From the NCBI RefSeq assembly GCF_000237325.1, contig NC_017542.1:3134501-3198500 (forward strand): 64,000 nt of DNA. Direction: 5' to 3'. The notes under the pieces are model-generated. The model ran no database searches. It saw only the letters and a program-made list of their open reading frames with translations, and was not told the origin of the DNA. This document shows positions 1 through 7,856 of the stretch, in pieces. The number at the start of each line of letters is the position of its first letter. The first letter of the stretch is position 1. A program made the position numbers and the translations under genes. Source of the stretch: Paenibacillus polymyxa M1 (GTDB lineage Bacteria; Bacillota; Bacilli; Paenibacillales; Paenibacillaceae).

Positions 1-892
1 TCAATCGGCGCATTTCGGAACAAATGTACTCCGCAGTCACACCACGGCTATCGTCGATATGAATTTTCCGCAGAAACTCCATCTGCATAGAAATACGCTC
101 GATCTGTTCCGGCTTCAGATGCCCTGAACGTATAGCTTGCAAAGGAATGCTGCACAGATTAGCGATCATCCGGTTATAAATCTGCGCCTTGGACATTTCC
201 AGGCTAAAGTCCGCAACCTTATGTCCCCGCTGGGTGGCCCGCATCTTAATTTCATTGGCGACGGCTGACTTACCCATGCTAGTTCTGGCTCCGATGACGA
301 CCAGGTTAGTACGCTGGAACCCTAGCATCAGTCGGTCCAATGCTGACCAGCCCGTCATAATGCCAAGCGCTCGGGAAGGATCTTGCGTTTTAAGTACCAA
401 GTCCTCATACCACTGGATGATGTCATCAACCGCCGTATCCTTTAGCAAAGCTTTTGGCCGAATATCCAGTGAGCGCTGTTCAAATTCATCCAGTAACTCC
501 TCAAACCCACCTGATGACAAATCCAAAAATTTTTCGCGGTATTCGCCGACCAATTCCAGCGCTTTACGACGAGCATCTGTTTCAATGAGCTTCCTGATAT
601 TCTGCTCCAGCATCGAAACTGCAACGGCAGAGCTGGCCAGTTTAGACAGGTAAGAAACTCCACCGACCTTTTCAAGATGCTTTTCGAATACCGTCACCAA
701 CATAGTCATGGATAGTTCCTGTTCAGTCCGATGTAGTTCTAGTATCATTTTCAGCAGATTGCGATGCCAAGGTTGTGTAAATAAGCTTGGCTCTAGTGTT
801 ACAGCGACTTCACTCACAAGGGAAGGATCTCGAAAAAAGGAACCTAATATTTCAGCCTCAAGTAACTCCGTATTCAGCAAGTCGTTGCTCAT
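1..892 (-). CDS. phage replicative DNA helicase, DnaB type (3' end beyond window)
   Basis: The gene runs leftward off the window; 297 residues are visible, against about 440 for a full DnaB. It unwinds DNA at the prophage replication fork. The N-terminal part (residues 1-100) has the DnaB N-terminal character, with an early LEAEILGSFF-like segment, and a P-loop GARTSMGKS lies at about 201-209. This is close to the usual GARPSMGKT; the proline to threonine change is a small oddity. The ATG at 892 overlaps the end of the upstream replisome organizer by 35 bp, so the two are probably co-translated. The Walker B and C-terminal hexamer motifs lie outside the window. The family call is secure; phage ownership is inferred from the neighbours. 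Confidence 0.85.
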   Translation of the reverse strand, partial: MSNDLLNTELLEAEILGSFFRDPSLVSEVAVTLEPSLFTQPWHRNLLKMILELHRTEQELSMTMLVTVFEKHLEKVGGVSYLSKLASSAVAVSMLEQNIRKLIETDARRKALELVGEYREKFLDLSSGGFEELLDEFEQRSLDIRPKALLKDTAVDDIIQWYEDLVLKTQDPSRALGIMTGWSALDRLMLGFQRTNLVVIGARTSMGKSAVANEIKMRATQRGHKVADFSLEMSKAQIYNRMIANLCSIPLQAIRSGHLKPEQIERISMQMEFLRKIHIDDSRGVTAEYICSEMRRL

Positions 893-1883
893 CTGCCTTT
901 CTCATCAAGATCGTAATGGGGTCGTCTTCTCGAATTTCTGCTTCCGCCGGTGAAGCCCGATCCATTCGGCGTTCCGTTTCCGGTCCACCACGTTTACGAT
1001 ATCCCTCCAGCGTGCCACGTACATAAGCCAAGCTCTTTTTCTTCTGTCGAACGGCTTCCCTCATGGCTTTCAGAAGCCATTCTCCACCGTAATCGTCGAA
1101 AAGGGCTCCCAAGTCTTCGGTTTCAAACGGAGTGACCTTCCCTGAATCTGCAAAATTGTTTTCGTAAGCACGGTAGATATAACCAAAGGAATGATCCGAA
1201 GGAAGCCCTCCTCCTCCACCTCTTTGCTCTGTATCTAATTCCTGTACAGTATCTAAAGATGTAGTAGTGTTTTTTTTAATAATTGCTTTAAAGATTGTTT
1301 TAGAGAGCCGAAATCCCTTGGTATGACAGGAAAAATCACGCTTCACAGTTACCTTTTTAGTAACTGGCGAGTTACCTTTTTGGTAACTGAACAGTTGCCT
1401 TTTGTGTAACTGAGTTACCTTTTTAGTAACTCGGATCGGTTGCTTTTTTGGTAACTCAGTTACTTTTTTAGTAACTGATTTACCGAGATTTGGGGTATGG
1501 GTTTCAATGTTAATTTTGATTAAATCGTTCATCATTTTGGGGTCATATCGCTCCACCACATCTACAGCCCACATATCATAATGTTTGTTGATCTGAAACA
1601 CATTCATATGCTCGTCCCAAAACAGCACATGATTTTCAACCAGCTTTTTTAGTTCCTTTTTGATATGTTCCTTACGAACACCACATAACTCAAAATGTTT
1701 TAGCATAGGGATTTTAGCCGATGGCTTCCCGCATCCCCAGCTCAGCGTGAGGACAAAATCAATAATATCCCGCTGCCGCTGAGTAAACTTCCGCCGGATC
1801 AGCTCTCGATGTATTTCATGTGATATGCGTATATGTGCGTCCGTAGGCTGAGGATTTACGTTGGAGTCCACCGGCTTCACCAC
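858..1883 (-). CDS. phage replisome organizer / DnaD-like replication initiation protein
   Basis: This 341-residue protein probably binds the prophage origin and loads the DnaB-type helicase encoded next to it. Residues about 20-110 look like the winged-helix N-terminal domain of phage replication proteins, with basic stretches RRKFTQRQRDIIDFVL and KKELKKLVENH. The C-terminal third (about 235-300, with YRAYENNF, GGEWLLKAMREA and YVRGTLEGY) is DnaD-like. Between them a low-complexity linker repeats VTKKVT; its DNA is the iteron-like array at 1348-1475, so the gene seems to contain its own origin, as lambda O does. It overlaps the helicase gene by 35 bp. The start ATG at 1883 was kept because nothing better lies downstream. 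Confidence 0.8.
   Translation of the reverse strand: MVKPVDSNVNPQPTDAHIRISHEIHRELIRRKFTQRQRDIIDFVLTLSWGCGKPSAKIPMLKHFELCGVRKEHIKKELKKLVENHVLFWDEHMNVFQINKHYDMWAVDVVERYDPKMMNDLIKINIETHTPNLGKSVTKKVTELPKKQPIRVTKKVTQLHKRQLFSYQKGNSPVTKKVTVKRDFSCHTKGFRLSKTIFKAIIKKNTTTSLDTVQELDTEQRGGGGGLPSDHSFGYIYRAYENNFADSGKVTPFETEDLGALFDDYGGEWLLKAMREAVRQKKKSLAYVRGTLEGYRKRGGPETERRMDRASPAEAEIREDDPITILMRKADEQRLAEYGVT
1348..1475. repeat. six iteron-like 17-bp repeats, candidate prophage replication origin
   Basis: Six 17-bp units begin at 1348, 1371, 1394, 1414, 1439 and 1459. The consensus is GTTACCTTTTTAGTAAC, in which GTTAC and GTAAC arms make each unit a dyad around a T-rich core. Unit starts are 20-25 bp apart. 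They lie inside the replisome organizer gene and encode its VTKKVT repeats. Phage origins placed inside the initiator gene are known, so origin function is a reasonable inference. Confidence 0.7.
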
Positions 1884-1923
1884 CTAATCTCTTGCGATTT
1901 TTATATAAATACCATTCGCTTCT

Positions 1924-2073
1924 TCACACCGTCCAGCCTGGATAGCCCCGCACGAAGTATTCTCGCACCTCGCGCTTAAAGGCTACAGGATCGGACTCTT
2001 TAATTCGCCAAATCTGTTCACCGACCATGCTGCGTAATAGCAGCTTGCCAGTAATCTCATCTATAGAACTCAT
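1924..2073 (-). CDS. small phage protein of unknown function (49 aa)
   Basis: The ATG at 2073 overlaps the stop codon of the RecT gene as ATGA, which supports translational coupling. The product begins MSSIDEITGKLLLRSM and ends GYPGWTV; it is charged, has no membrane segment, and contains a REVREYFVRGYPGW segment. I do not recognise a family. Its place between the recombination pair and the replication initiator suggests an accessory role in phage DNA metabolism, but that is only context. Confidence 0.6.
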   Translation of the reverse strand: MSSIDEITGKLLLRSMVGEQIWRIKESDPVAFKREVREYFVRGYPGWTV

Positions 2074-2966
2074 TCAAATTCCAGCTCGTCTTGACCCGAT
2101 CCATCGGCAGGCTGCTTTGGATCAGCGTTATTCGGCTGAGTTGCATCACCCGTCTGAGGTGTTTCATCGTCTTTAGGTTCAGTTGGCATATCAAAAACAA
2201 AAGGTTCATCGTTTGGAGTGATATCTTTACGCACCGTTTCATCCTGAGTAACCGCAGAAGCAATCTCCACGCTGATGGGTAGCCACTTCCACCCGGAACG
2301 TACAACTGTCTTCTTGCACATTTCGGTATAGTCAGTCACCCAAGGCCCTTTACTGGATGCCTTGGAACGCTTCTTATGTTCCTCAATCTCGCTGATCGGC
2401 ATGTAATGGATAAAATGACCGCCGTCATTAAACTTGGCAACCATATAAGCCCCAATGATCTTCCCTGACTCGGCAGGTTGAGCGTCCTTACGCAAAAACC
2501 AAGGAACGTGCTGCAATTTTTCCTCCAGCCCATATGTCAGCTCAATGAAATCATTTTCATAGACTTCGTGGGCGGCAATAGACTTGATGTTTCCAGACCG
2601 TCGTGCTAGATCAATCATTCCCTTGTAGCCGATGATGAATGTGGCTTCTGTACCGTATGGGATGATGTAGCAATGACCGATCAGGCCTGGTTCCAGACCA
2701 AGCTGTGCCGCTTGCATGACCGCCCCCATGAGAGACGGCATAGAGCATTCCAGTAGCTTCGGATTCGTGCGGATCGTCGTCAGGGCAATACGGCTGAGCC
2801 GATCAATGCTCATATGCTTTGGCATAGCCTCCGCAATCTGATACTTCATTTTGTCCATATAAGCGGCAATGGTCTGAGAAGGTGTAGGCGCATCGTTTTT
2901 TGCTCCAGCCGCCTTATTTTGAAGCTTTTTCTCAAGGGTTGATCCGCTACTGCGTTGTCCTGCCAT
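2070..2966 (-). CDS. recT: RecT-family single-strand annealing protein
   Basis: This 298-residue protein matches the RecT/YqaK annealase family. The segment from about residue 60 to 190 has typical RecT text: RIALTTIRTNP, MGAVMQAAQLGLEP, GHCYIIPYG and IIGYKGMIDLARRSG. RecT proteins anneal complementary single strands produced by the partner exonuclease, here the YqaJ-type gene just upstream. The C-terminus from about 245 is acidic and proline-rich, probably disordered and possibly a contact surface for a single-strand-binding protein. The gap to the exonuclease gene is 10 bp, and the downstream small ORF overlaps by 4 bp, so this is one operon. Confidence 0.92.
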   Translation of the reverse strand: MAGQRSSGSTLEKKLQNKAAGAKNDAPTPSQTIAAYMDKMKYQIAEAMPKHMSIDRLSRIALTTIRTNPKLLECSMPSLMGAVMQAAQLGLEPGLIGHCYIIPYGTEATFIIGYKGMIDLARRSGNIKSIAAHEVYENDFIELTYGLEEKLQHVPWFLRKDAQPAESGKIIGAYMVAKFNDGGHFIHYMPISEIEEHKKRSKASSKGPWVTDYTEMCKKTVVRSGWKWLPISVEIASAVTQDETVRKDITPNDEPFVFDMPTEPKDDETPQTGDATQPNNADPKQPADGSGQDELEFE

Positions 2967-2976
2967 AATAGCCTCC

Positions 2977-3930
2977 TTACTTCACCAAAAAACGTCTTGA
3001 GGACGTGGTGTTTGCGTATTTTTCAAAGATGTGCGGCTGCTCCTGCTTCAAGCGCTTAGTGTCCAGGCGCGTTGTTTGACTGGACTTCCAAGTTACCAAT
3101 GGTTCCCCGTTATACGTGGCAACCTCATTTTCACCGATAGCTGCCTTCAGCTCATTTTCCAATCGTTTGACCTGTTCTTCAGCCACCTTCGCGTCTTCTT
3201 TGGCAGCAATGAGCTTGTCCACCAGCAATGCCTGGTCTTTCTCCAGCGTAATTTCTGTCGCTGGCCGAGAAGAAGGATACAAGCGATTCAGTAGCTCAGT
3301 CGAAGCAGCGCTACCGTCTACCATTGGTGGAACCCGTGGAATTACATGCTTGTTCCAAAACTCTTCCTCGATCTGTATGAGAGAATCAATAATGCCCTCG
3401 CTTCGTTCGACCAGCTTGTATTGGAATTTCTGTCCACCAATTAAAACAGCGAAGTAACCATAATCCACACCAAGCACAGCCATGTAATGTTGGAGCTGAA
3501 TTGCGTACTCATCAGGAACCTGATTGTCAGCCCATTCGCTCAGCTTATAAGCGCTGGCCGTTTTACATTCCAGGATGCCAAGTCCTCGACCACCCTTGTC
3601 TAAGATCAGGCGGTCCACGTTACCCAACATAAATTTATGTGTAGGATGCTGATACATCTTATTGCTGCGTTGCACACGTAATCCGGTTTGGTTCATAAAC
3701 TCACGAGCGACTAAATCCTCTAACTGGTTGCCCCAGTAAGCTGCTTCGCCTGGTTCGTCTGGTACAATCTGATCCGTTTTTTCTAAAAAGACACCAACGG
3801 GTGACTTGTATCGGTTCAGCCCTGCGACAGCAGAAGCATCAGAACCACCAATGCCGAGTTTACGCAATTTCAACCATTCATTACGCTCAATGCCTTTTGT
3901 AATAGCAGCTACATTCATAGCCATATACAT
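2977..3930 (-). CDS. yqaJ: YqaJ-type phage recombinase exonuclease
   Basis: This 317-residue protein belongs to the YqaJ viral recombinase family (lambda-exonuclease-like fold), which resects double-stranded ends to feed RecT. It shows the family N-terminus with GIGGSDASAVAGLNRYKSP (about residues 27-45), then NQLEDLVAREF, an acidic GNVDRLI (about 106) and GILECKTASAYK (about 121-132), the last two fitting the D...ExK nuclease core. A coiled-coil-like charged stretch follows near 240-270. It may start at MYMAMN or at the internal ATG three codons later. With RecT it forms a Red-like pair, as in the B. subtilis skin element. Confidence 0.9.
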   Translation of the reverse strand: MYMAMNVAAITKGIERNEWLKLRKLGIGGSDASAVAGLNRYKSPVGVFLEKTDQIVPDEPGEAAYWGNQLEDLVAREFMNQTGLRVQRSNKMYQHPTHKFMLGNVDRLILDKGGRGLGILECKTASAYKLSEWADNQVPDEYAIQLQHYMAVLGVDYGYFAVLIGGQKFQYKLVERSEGIIDSLIQIEEEFWNKHVIPRVPPMVDGSAASTELLNRLYPSSRPATEITLEKDQALLVDKLIAAKEDAKVAEEQVKRLENELKAAIGENEVATYNGEPLVTWKSSQTTRLDTKRLKQEQPHIFEKYANTTSSRRFLVK

Positions 3931-4009
3931 ATCGCTCCCTCTTGTTAGGAACGGTCACCCATGATAAGATGACCGTATTCACATATTTAGTTTTCAAAAG
4001 ATCAGTGAT

Positions 4010-4036
4010 AGCCCGTTGCCGCGGGCTATTTTTTTA
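4010..4036 (+). terminator. GC-rich hairpin with T-run reading rightward
   Basis: An AGCCCG stem, a short loop and a CGGGCT stem are followed by seven T residues on the plus strand. It lies between the YqaJ gene and the next leftward gene, opposite to their transcription, so it may stop antisense transcription or be a bidirectional stem. Confidence 0.5.
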
Positions 4037-4271
4037 TAATGAAAAAGCTAACTCGTTTCGGTACAACTTCGCTATTCGCTATCTTGAGGCCAGTATCAAT
4101 GATGCTTTTGAACTGCTCTGTGACTTCTCGTTGTCCCACTGTCTTGATTTTCAGCGCAGTATAAAGCCCCACATTTAACGTGATAGCTTCTAAAAACTCA
4201 GTAGCATCCACAGATTCGTCGGTGCTAATTTTTGCAAAAAACTCCACCACTTTTTTATGAGTTGCGTTCAT
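4026..4271 (-). CDS. hypothetical phage protein (81 aa)
   Basis: This short protein begins MNATHKKVVEFF and ends VVPKRVSFFIIKK. It looks mostly alpha-helical and soluble; no motif identifies it. Its start overlaps the upstream gene end by 4 bp (ATGA), typical of coupled phage early genes. It lies between the recombination pair and a run of small early genes, all leftward. Its last codons overlap the T-run of the hairpin at 4010-4036. Confidence 0.6.
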   Translation of the reverse strand: MNATHKKVVEFFAKISTDESVDATEFLEAITLNVGLYTALKIKTVGQREVTEQFKSIIDTGLKIANSEVVPKRVSFFIIKK

Positions 4272-4519
4272 GCCGATTCTCCTTCCATGATTTCATCATG
4301 TTCTACAATCTGCTGATACTCGACGATCACTGGTGCATTCTCGATGCTGACAATGAGCTCATCATTTTCATCTAAAACATGGAATTCAGAATGGACATTA
4401 TTTTCATATTCCGTACCGACTTGCTTAATCTCAATGACTTCGCTGCCATTTAGCTCCGTTCCAATTTCAAAAATCCTTGTTGGATTAGAGACAACGGTCA
4501 AACGTTGAATAACTTGCAC
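4268..4519 (-). CDS. hypothetical phage protein (83 aa, GTG start)
   Basis: The longer frame opens at 4549, but a strong ribosome site AGGAGG sits seven bases before GTG at 4519, so I place the start there. The product begins VQVIQRLTVVS and is rich in beta-type residues and acids (HDEIMEGES at the end). I do not recognise the family. It overlaps the next gene by 4 bp and follows the tRNA-like sequence at 4548-4644. Confidence 0.6.
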   Translation of the reverse strand: MQVIQRLTVVSNPTRIFEIGTELNGSEVIEIKQVGTEYENNVHSEFHVLDENDELIVSIENAPVIVEYQQIVEHDEIMEGESA

Positions 4520-4547
4520 AAAGTTTCCTCCTTCCGTATGTAATTTC

Positions 4548-4644
4548 AAGCAGACTGGATTCGAACCAGCAGTCAGGCGCGCTCCGTCGTTTTCCGCCTG
4601 ATATTCTCACCATCGCGTGTACACGTACCATCGTGTCGCTGCTT
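4548..4644 (-). tRNA. degenerate tRNA-like sequence with long variable arm
   Basis: On the minus strand a perfect T-loop TTCGAAT is framed by GCTGG/CCAGT, with a matching six-pair acceptor (AAGCAG with CTGCTT). There is an ACAC/GTGT D-arm with GG in the loop and a CAGGCG/CGCCTG stem that could be a long class II variable arm. The anticodon arm is poor: the best register gives a GAG loop with mismatches and extra bases before it. This may be a decayed or unusual phage tRNA of Leu/Ser type, or chance. It is not a confident functional tRNA. Confidence 0.3.
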
Positions 4645-4750
4645 TGTGTGATGCGTCAGCCGCATCTTCCGACGCCGAACGGGAGTAGGTTATGTTACCG
4701 TCCGACGCCGGAAGACAAGGCCGACATGGCCTGTCCGTTGCCAGCTTGTC

Positions 4751-4999
4751 CTATATCACTGGCGACATATTTCCGAAAAACTCCAACCGTTCTTCTGCTG
4801 GCAGAAGATTTAGGCTCAGCAAGGCGTTATTCCATTGAAAGTAGGCTTCGTCCCGCTCCTGTAGTAGCTCCTGAAATTCAGATGAAAAAGCTGAACCGCC
4901 CGCATGTAGAAAAGCTTCTATTGCATCCGTGTTGGCCTGCGTTCTTGCCTTTTTATCAAGAAAGTTTTGAATGAGACGTTCCTTTAACTGCTGCGTCAC
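4751..4999 (-). CDS. hypothetical phage protein (82 aa)
   Basis: The product starts MTQQLKERLIQNFLDKK and is strongly helical, charged and without a membrane segment (for example FQELLQERDEAYFQW near the middle). No family is recognised. Its ATG overlaps the stop of the upstream gene by 4 bp, so the two are translated together. It is one of the small early genes between the control region and the recombination genes. Confidence 0.55.
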   Translation of the reverse strand: MTQQLKERLIQNFLDKKARTQANTDAIEAFLHAGGSAFSSEFQELLQERDEAYFQWNNALLSLNLLPAEERLEFFGNMSPVI

Positions 5000-5232
5000 G
5001 CACCCTCACCCTTGCTTTCTCTCGCAGAAGGAGATAAAATAAGCAACACAAGAGACTTTAATCGAGTTCTCAAACCAAGCGTTCGGCCCGCCAGCCGAGC
5101 GTTTTTCTTTTGTTCCAGCTCTATAATCTCCTTGTTCAAAAACCAATCCCATTTCCCATCCTCAATTTGTGTCTCTGATAAACGTTGGCGCATGGAAACT
5201 AACTCATCTATGCGTTGTTGTACTATGCTCAT
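4996..5232 (-). CDS. hypothetical phage protein (78 aa)
   Basis: The product begins MSIVQQRIDELVSMRQRL and looks like a helical coiled-coil protein; the last third (LRTRLKSLVLLILSPSARES) is more hydrophobic. No known family is seen. It overlaps the following gene by 4 bp and follows the preceding one by 9 bp, which places it firmly in the leftward early operon. A longer antisense frame at 5012-5572 is treated as a shadow. Confidence 0.55.
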   Translation of the reverse strand: MSIVQQRIDELVSMRQRLSETQIEDGKWDWFLNKEIIELEQKKNARLAGRTLGLRTRLKSLVLLILSPSARESKGEGA

Positions 5233-5241
5233 AGCTAAACC

Positions 5242-5757
5242 TCATTTCATGTATTTTTTTGCCTTCAGGTCAGCTCGGTGTTCTTTCCAAGCACCCAACC
5301 AGGAAAACGAATACTCTTTACATAACACTGCCGTGAAATGCGTAAGAGCAGTAATAGCTTCAACCGACTCCATCAGTAGACGTTTCATGTTCTGGCGCTC
5401 AGAATCAGTAAGTTGGTCAGCCGTTTTGCTAATTGGAACCTCAGCAGATAGAACAAGAACTTCCCTCATTTCTTCAACCGTCTTGAACAGTACACTTGCC
5501 CTATGTAGGTCTACATTATCCAGCCAGGGTGCAAAGGCACCGCCTGTTACTTCCCCGGCTGCTGCAATGTAAAGCTGGCCATCATCATAATGCTCCGCCG
5601 CTTGTTGCATAAGCTCTTTCGATGGTTTGCGGGAGCCTTTGATGATTTTTCCAATTAATGAAGCATCCACATGGGTAACTTGTCCGGCTGCGTTACGCGT
5701 TTCCCCCCGTCGTTTCAAAACCTCTTGAAGATTGGGACCAAACTGTCCAATTGACAT
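5242..5757 (-). CDS. phage XRE-like DNA-binding regulator (171 aa)
   Basis: The N-terminal 70 residues read like a divergent XRE helix-turn-helix: FGPNLQEVLKRRGETRNAAG, then DASLIGKIIKGSRKPSKEL as the recognition and following helices. The rest is helical, with a conserved-looking LTHFTAVLCKEYSFSW near 145-160, and has no recognised enzyme motif. Such proteins are common early regulators in Paenibacillus and Bacillus phages. The ATG at 5757 has GAGAGGAAA upstream. A regulatory role is inferred from the fold only. Confidence 0.6.
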   Translation of the reverse strand: MSIGQFGPNLQEVLKRRGETRNAAGQVTHVDASLIGKIIKGSRKPSKELMQQAAEHYDDGQLYIAAAGEVTGGAFAPWLDNVDLHRASVLFKTVEEMREVLVLSAEVPISKTADQLTDSERQNMKRLLMESVEAITALTHFTAVLCKEYSFSWLGAWKEHRADLKAKKYMK

Positions 5758-5894
5758 GCTAATTTCCTCTCCTTTGTCCGATTGACACGTTTATTACGGA
5801 CAGAGGGCTGATGTAGTATTAGGTTGTAAGTTCTTTCCCCCATATCCCCTCAACCCGCTGGAGCCGGTACAGCCCAACGGGTTTCTTCATTTGT

Positions 5895-6203
5895 TTAAGC
5901 AACACTTCCTGTACGCTCCCAATAATCTTTGGCGTTATCCCGAATCCATTCAGTATGTTCGTTAATCCAAACCATCAGTGCATGAAGCGGAACTCTTGGG
6001 TGACCAAACTCTCTAATGACCGGAAAGTCTTCTCTATTAAGAAGTTCACTCGCCTTCGTACTACCAATTCCGAGAAATTCCATCAACTGCTTCTTAGTCA
6101 TCATCGGCGGTAACTGATTTGGTGTATACTGCTTCATTGCCTTTGAAACAGCAGCGTCGATAATTGATTTAAGCTGGTCAGTGTCAAACTCCACTTTTAG
6201 CAT
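5895..6203 (-). CDS. helix-turn-helix DNA-binding protein, excisionase/AlpA-like (102 aa)
   Basis: After an N-terminal helical stretch, the segment MMTKKQLMEFLGIGSTKASELLNREDFPVIREFGHPRVPL (described here in pieces; residues about 34-75) has the layout of a MerR/AlpA-like winged helix: LMEFLGIGS, then a recognition helix, then a wing ending in RVPLHAL. Proteins of this kind act as excisionases or phage regulators. Its ATG overlaps the stop of the upstream Cro-like gene by one base. Whether it is an excisionase cannot be told from sequence alone. Confidence 0.65.
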   Translation of the reverse strand: MLKVEFDTDQLKSIIDAAVSKAMKQYTPNQLPPMMTKKQLMEFLGIGSTKASELLNREDFPVIREFGHPRVPLHALMVWINEHTEWIRDNAKDYWERTGSVA

Positions 6204-6490
6204 CAGATGACCTCCTTCTTATCAGGTCTGTTCAAGCGCTTCAGCACCTCAGGTGGAATTTTTTCAAGATAAGCTGCTGCCTTTAATTCGATAGGATCAA
6301 TATTTAGAACGTTAGCTAGTGCATCATTAAGCTTGTCTGAAGCAGGTGAAGTTTTTCCATTTTGCAGCTTGCTTAGGTAATGCTTCGTGAGTTCGTTGCC
6401 AGTGATATCTCCAATGAGAGTGCATATTTTATCCAACTTTAAGCCACTACTTTTAATAGAATTTGCCAACAAATCAGAATATTTCTTCAC
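6203..6490 (-). CDS. XRE-family Cro/repressor-like regulator (95 aa, GTG start)
   Basis: The frame opens at 6529, but AAGGGGGG lies six bases before GTG at 6490, which is the better start. The protein has an XRE helix-turn-helix (KYSDLLANSIKSSGLKLDKI, then YLSKLQNGKTSPASDKLNDA). Its first 75 residues clearly resemble those of the divergent regulator at 6669, so the two arose by duplication. Facing that gene across a 178-bp operator region, it is the likely Cro-type switch protein that turns on the leftward early genes. Confidence 0.75.
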   Translation of the reverse strand: MKKYSDLLANSIKSSGLKLDKICTLIGDITGNELTKHYLSKLQNGKTSPASDKLNDALANVLNIDPIELKAAAYLEKIPPEVLKRLNRPDKKEVI

Positions 6491-6534
6491 TTCTATCCCC
6501 CCTTGATAATTTGTGATTTTATAAATCAATAATA

Positions 6535-6612
6535 TGTGATTTATGTTATCACATTGATTATAAATGTCAACAACAAATGATATAAAATTATCAATGATGT
6601 ATGTGTTGATAA
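6535..6612. promoter_or_regulatory. operator region between divergent XRE regulators
   Basis: Two clear dyads lie between the divergent genes: TGTGAT with ATCACA around a 7-base centre (6535-6553), and TTATCAA with TTGATAA around an 11-base centre (6588-6612). A partial further TGTGAT-like site sits at 6511-6518. The AT-rich setting suits divergent promoters. These are probable repressor and Cro binding sites of the lysogeny switch. Confidence 0.6.
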
Positions 6613-6668
6613 TTTTTTGTCAACTATGAGATAATCGAAATGAAACACAAAGGAGTTGTTAAGAAAAA

Positions 6669-7454
6669 ATGAAGTATTCTGATCTGTTGAAGGGGTATAT
6701 TAAAAATTCGAGGCTTACTCTCGAAGAAATATGCAAGCAATTAGAACAAGAAGGGCTTTCGATGAGTCGAGAACACCTCAGCCGGTTGCAAAATGGAAAA
6801 ACCCCCCCTACTTCAGATGAACTCAATAGAGCACTTGCGAAGATAACGGGAGGGAATGCTGAAGAACTAATTATGGCCTCTTTTATTGAAAAGGCTCCTC
6901 CTGAAGTAAAAAAACTACTTGAAGAAGGAAGTAAACAGCGAGAAGCGTCTCAATTAATAAGAAAACTAAATGACTATATAGACTATTACCTTAATTTCGG
7001 TACGATCAGTGATGATATCTTAGGTTCTATCCATGAAATTGTAGGCGATATGAAAGAATTTGATATTGACTTCTATATGTTAAAGAAAGACCCTGTCAGC
7101 TCATATAAGTCCATTATTGTTAAACTAACAATTTATTTGTTAACACAAGATCAGCAGCCAGAAAAAAACAATAAAGACCCTAAAACCATGGATGAAGTAA
7201 TGAAGAGTTTCATGGATGATATATACGAAAGGTCGGAGATTTATAGAGCGGCTCACAATGGTATGCTGCTACTGTCTCAAAATGAAACTGATGGAACTAT
7301 AAAATCTATAGGCAATGATATAGATAAACAGATAAAAGACAAATTGTCTTTCTTTACCGAATTAGAGTCAGACCTCGGACTTGATTTGACTGATCCTAAT
7401 GTTCAAAAAAAGCTCAAGAGAGCGGCTAAAATCATCTTCTCCGACGAAGATTGA
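6669..7454 (+). CDS. XRE-family prophage repressor-like regulator (261 aa)
   Basis: The N-terminal helix-turn-helix (residues 1-65: MKYSDLLKGYIKNSRLTLEE, then SREHLSRLQNGKTPPTSDEL) parallels the divergent small regulator. The remaining 190 residues form a helical, acidic domain with no LexA-type peptidase motif, so it is not a RecA-cleaved repressor; it may sense another signal or only oligomerise. The ribosome site AAAGGAG lies 8-10 bases before the ATG. It is the natural candidate for the lysogenic repressor. Confidence 0.75.
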   Translation: MKYSDLLKGYIKNSRLTLEEICKQLEQEGLSMSREHLSRLQNGKTPPTSDELNRALAKITGGNAEELIMASFIEKAPPEVKKLLEEGSKQREASQLIRKLNDYIDYYLNFGTISDDILGSIHEIVGDMKEFDIDFYMLKKDPVSSYKSIIVKLTIYLLTQDQQPEKNNKDPKTMDEVMKSFMDDIYERSEIYRAAHNGMLLLSQNETDGTIKSIGNDIDKQIKDKLSFFTELESDLGLDLTDPNVQKKLKRAAKIIFSDED

Positions 7455-7631
7455 TTCTATTTTTGGCAACAGAACAGCCAATTCTTCTTCTTTAAAATTT
7501 AGTTTTTTCTTCAATTTCATTAGTTTGATTTCGTTCATAGATGCCACTTCCGTATCTAATTTTTTTGTCCTCTAATTAACTAATCGATTAGATAATGACA
7601 ACCCTATAAAATAACTCTGCGAGGCATGATC

Positions 7632-7856
7632 ATGTCCATAAAACCTGGTCGTTGCCTGCTGAAACAAAGGTTGCGCGAAATACGAAAAGATCAGCAATGG
7701 TTGAGTGACACTACAGGGATTACCAAGTCTCAGATCTCCGAATACGCCAACAATAGGCGGCTGATGTCCCTGATAACTGCCATGAATATTGCTGCAGCAA
7801 TCGGCTGTCACATTGATGATCTTTATGAGCGAATCGAACTCAGCAGCACTGAGTGA
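7632..7856 (+). CDS. small XRE-family regulator (74 aa)
   Basis: This is a compact single helix-turn-helix protein: LLKQRLREIRKDQQWLS, TGITKSQISEYANNRR and LITAMNIAAAIGCHIDDLYE give the five-helix XRE layout. ATGs at 7626 and 7632 are both possible; I prefer 7632, spaced from GCGAGG. It is transcribed away from the repressor-like gene in the same direction. A perfect eight-pair hairpin AGTTCGCT/AGCGAACT at 7882-7901 follows it. Its role in the prophage switch is inferred. Confidence 0.7.
   Translation: MSIKPGRCLLKQRLREIRKDQQWLSDTTGITKSQISEYANNRRLMSLITAMNIAAAIGCHIDDLYERIELSSTE

Noticed and set aside
1348..1475. Short regular repeats that might suggest a CRISPR array
   Set aside because: Units are only 17 bp with 3-8 bp between them, lie in a coding frame and have no cas genes nearby; iterons explain them better.
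5012..5572. A 186-codon open frame on the plus strand
   Set aside because: It is antisense to three small coupled phage genes whose overlaps and ribosome sites are convincing.
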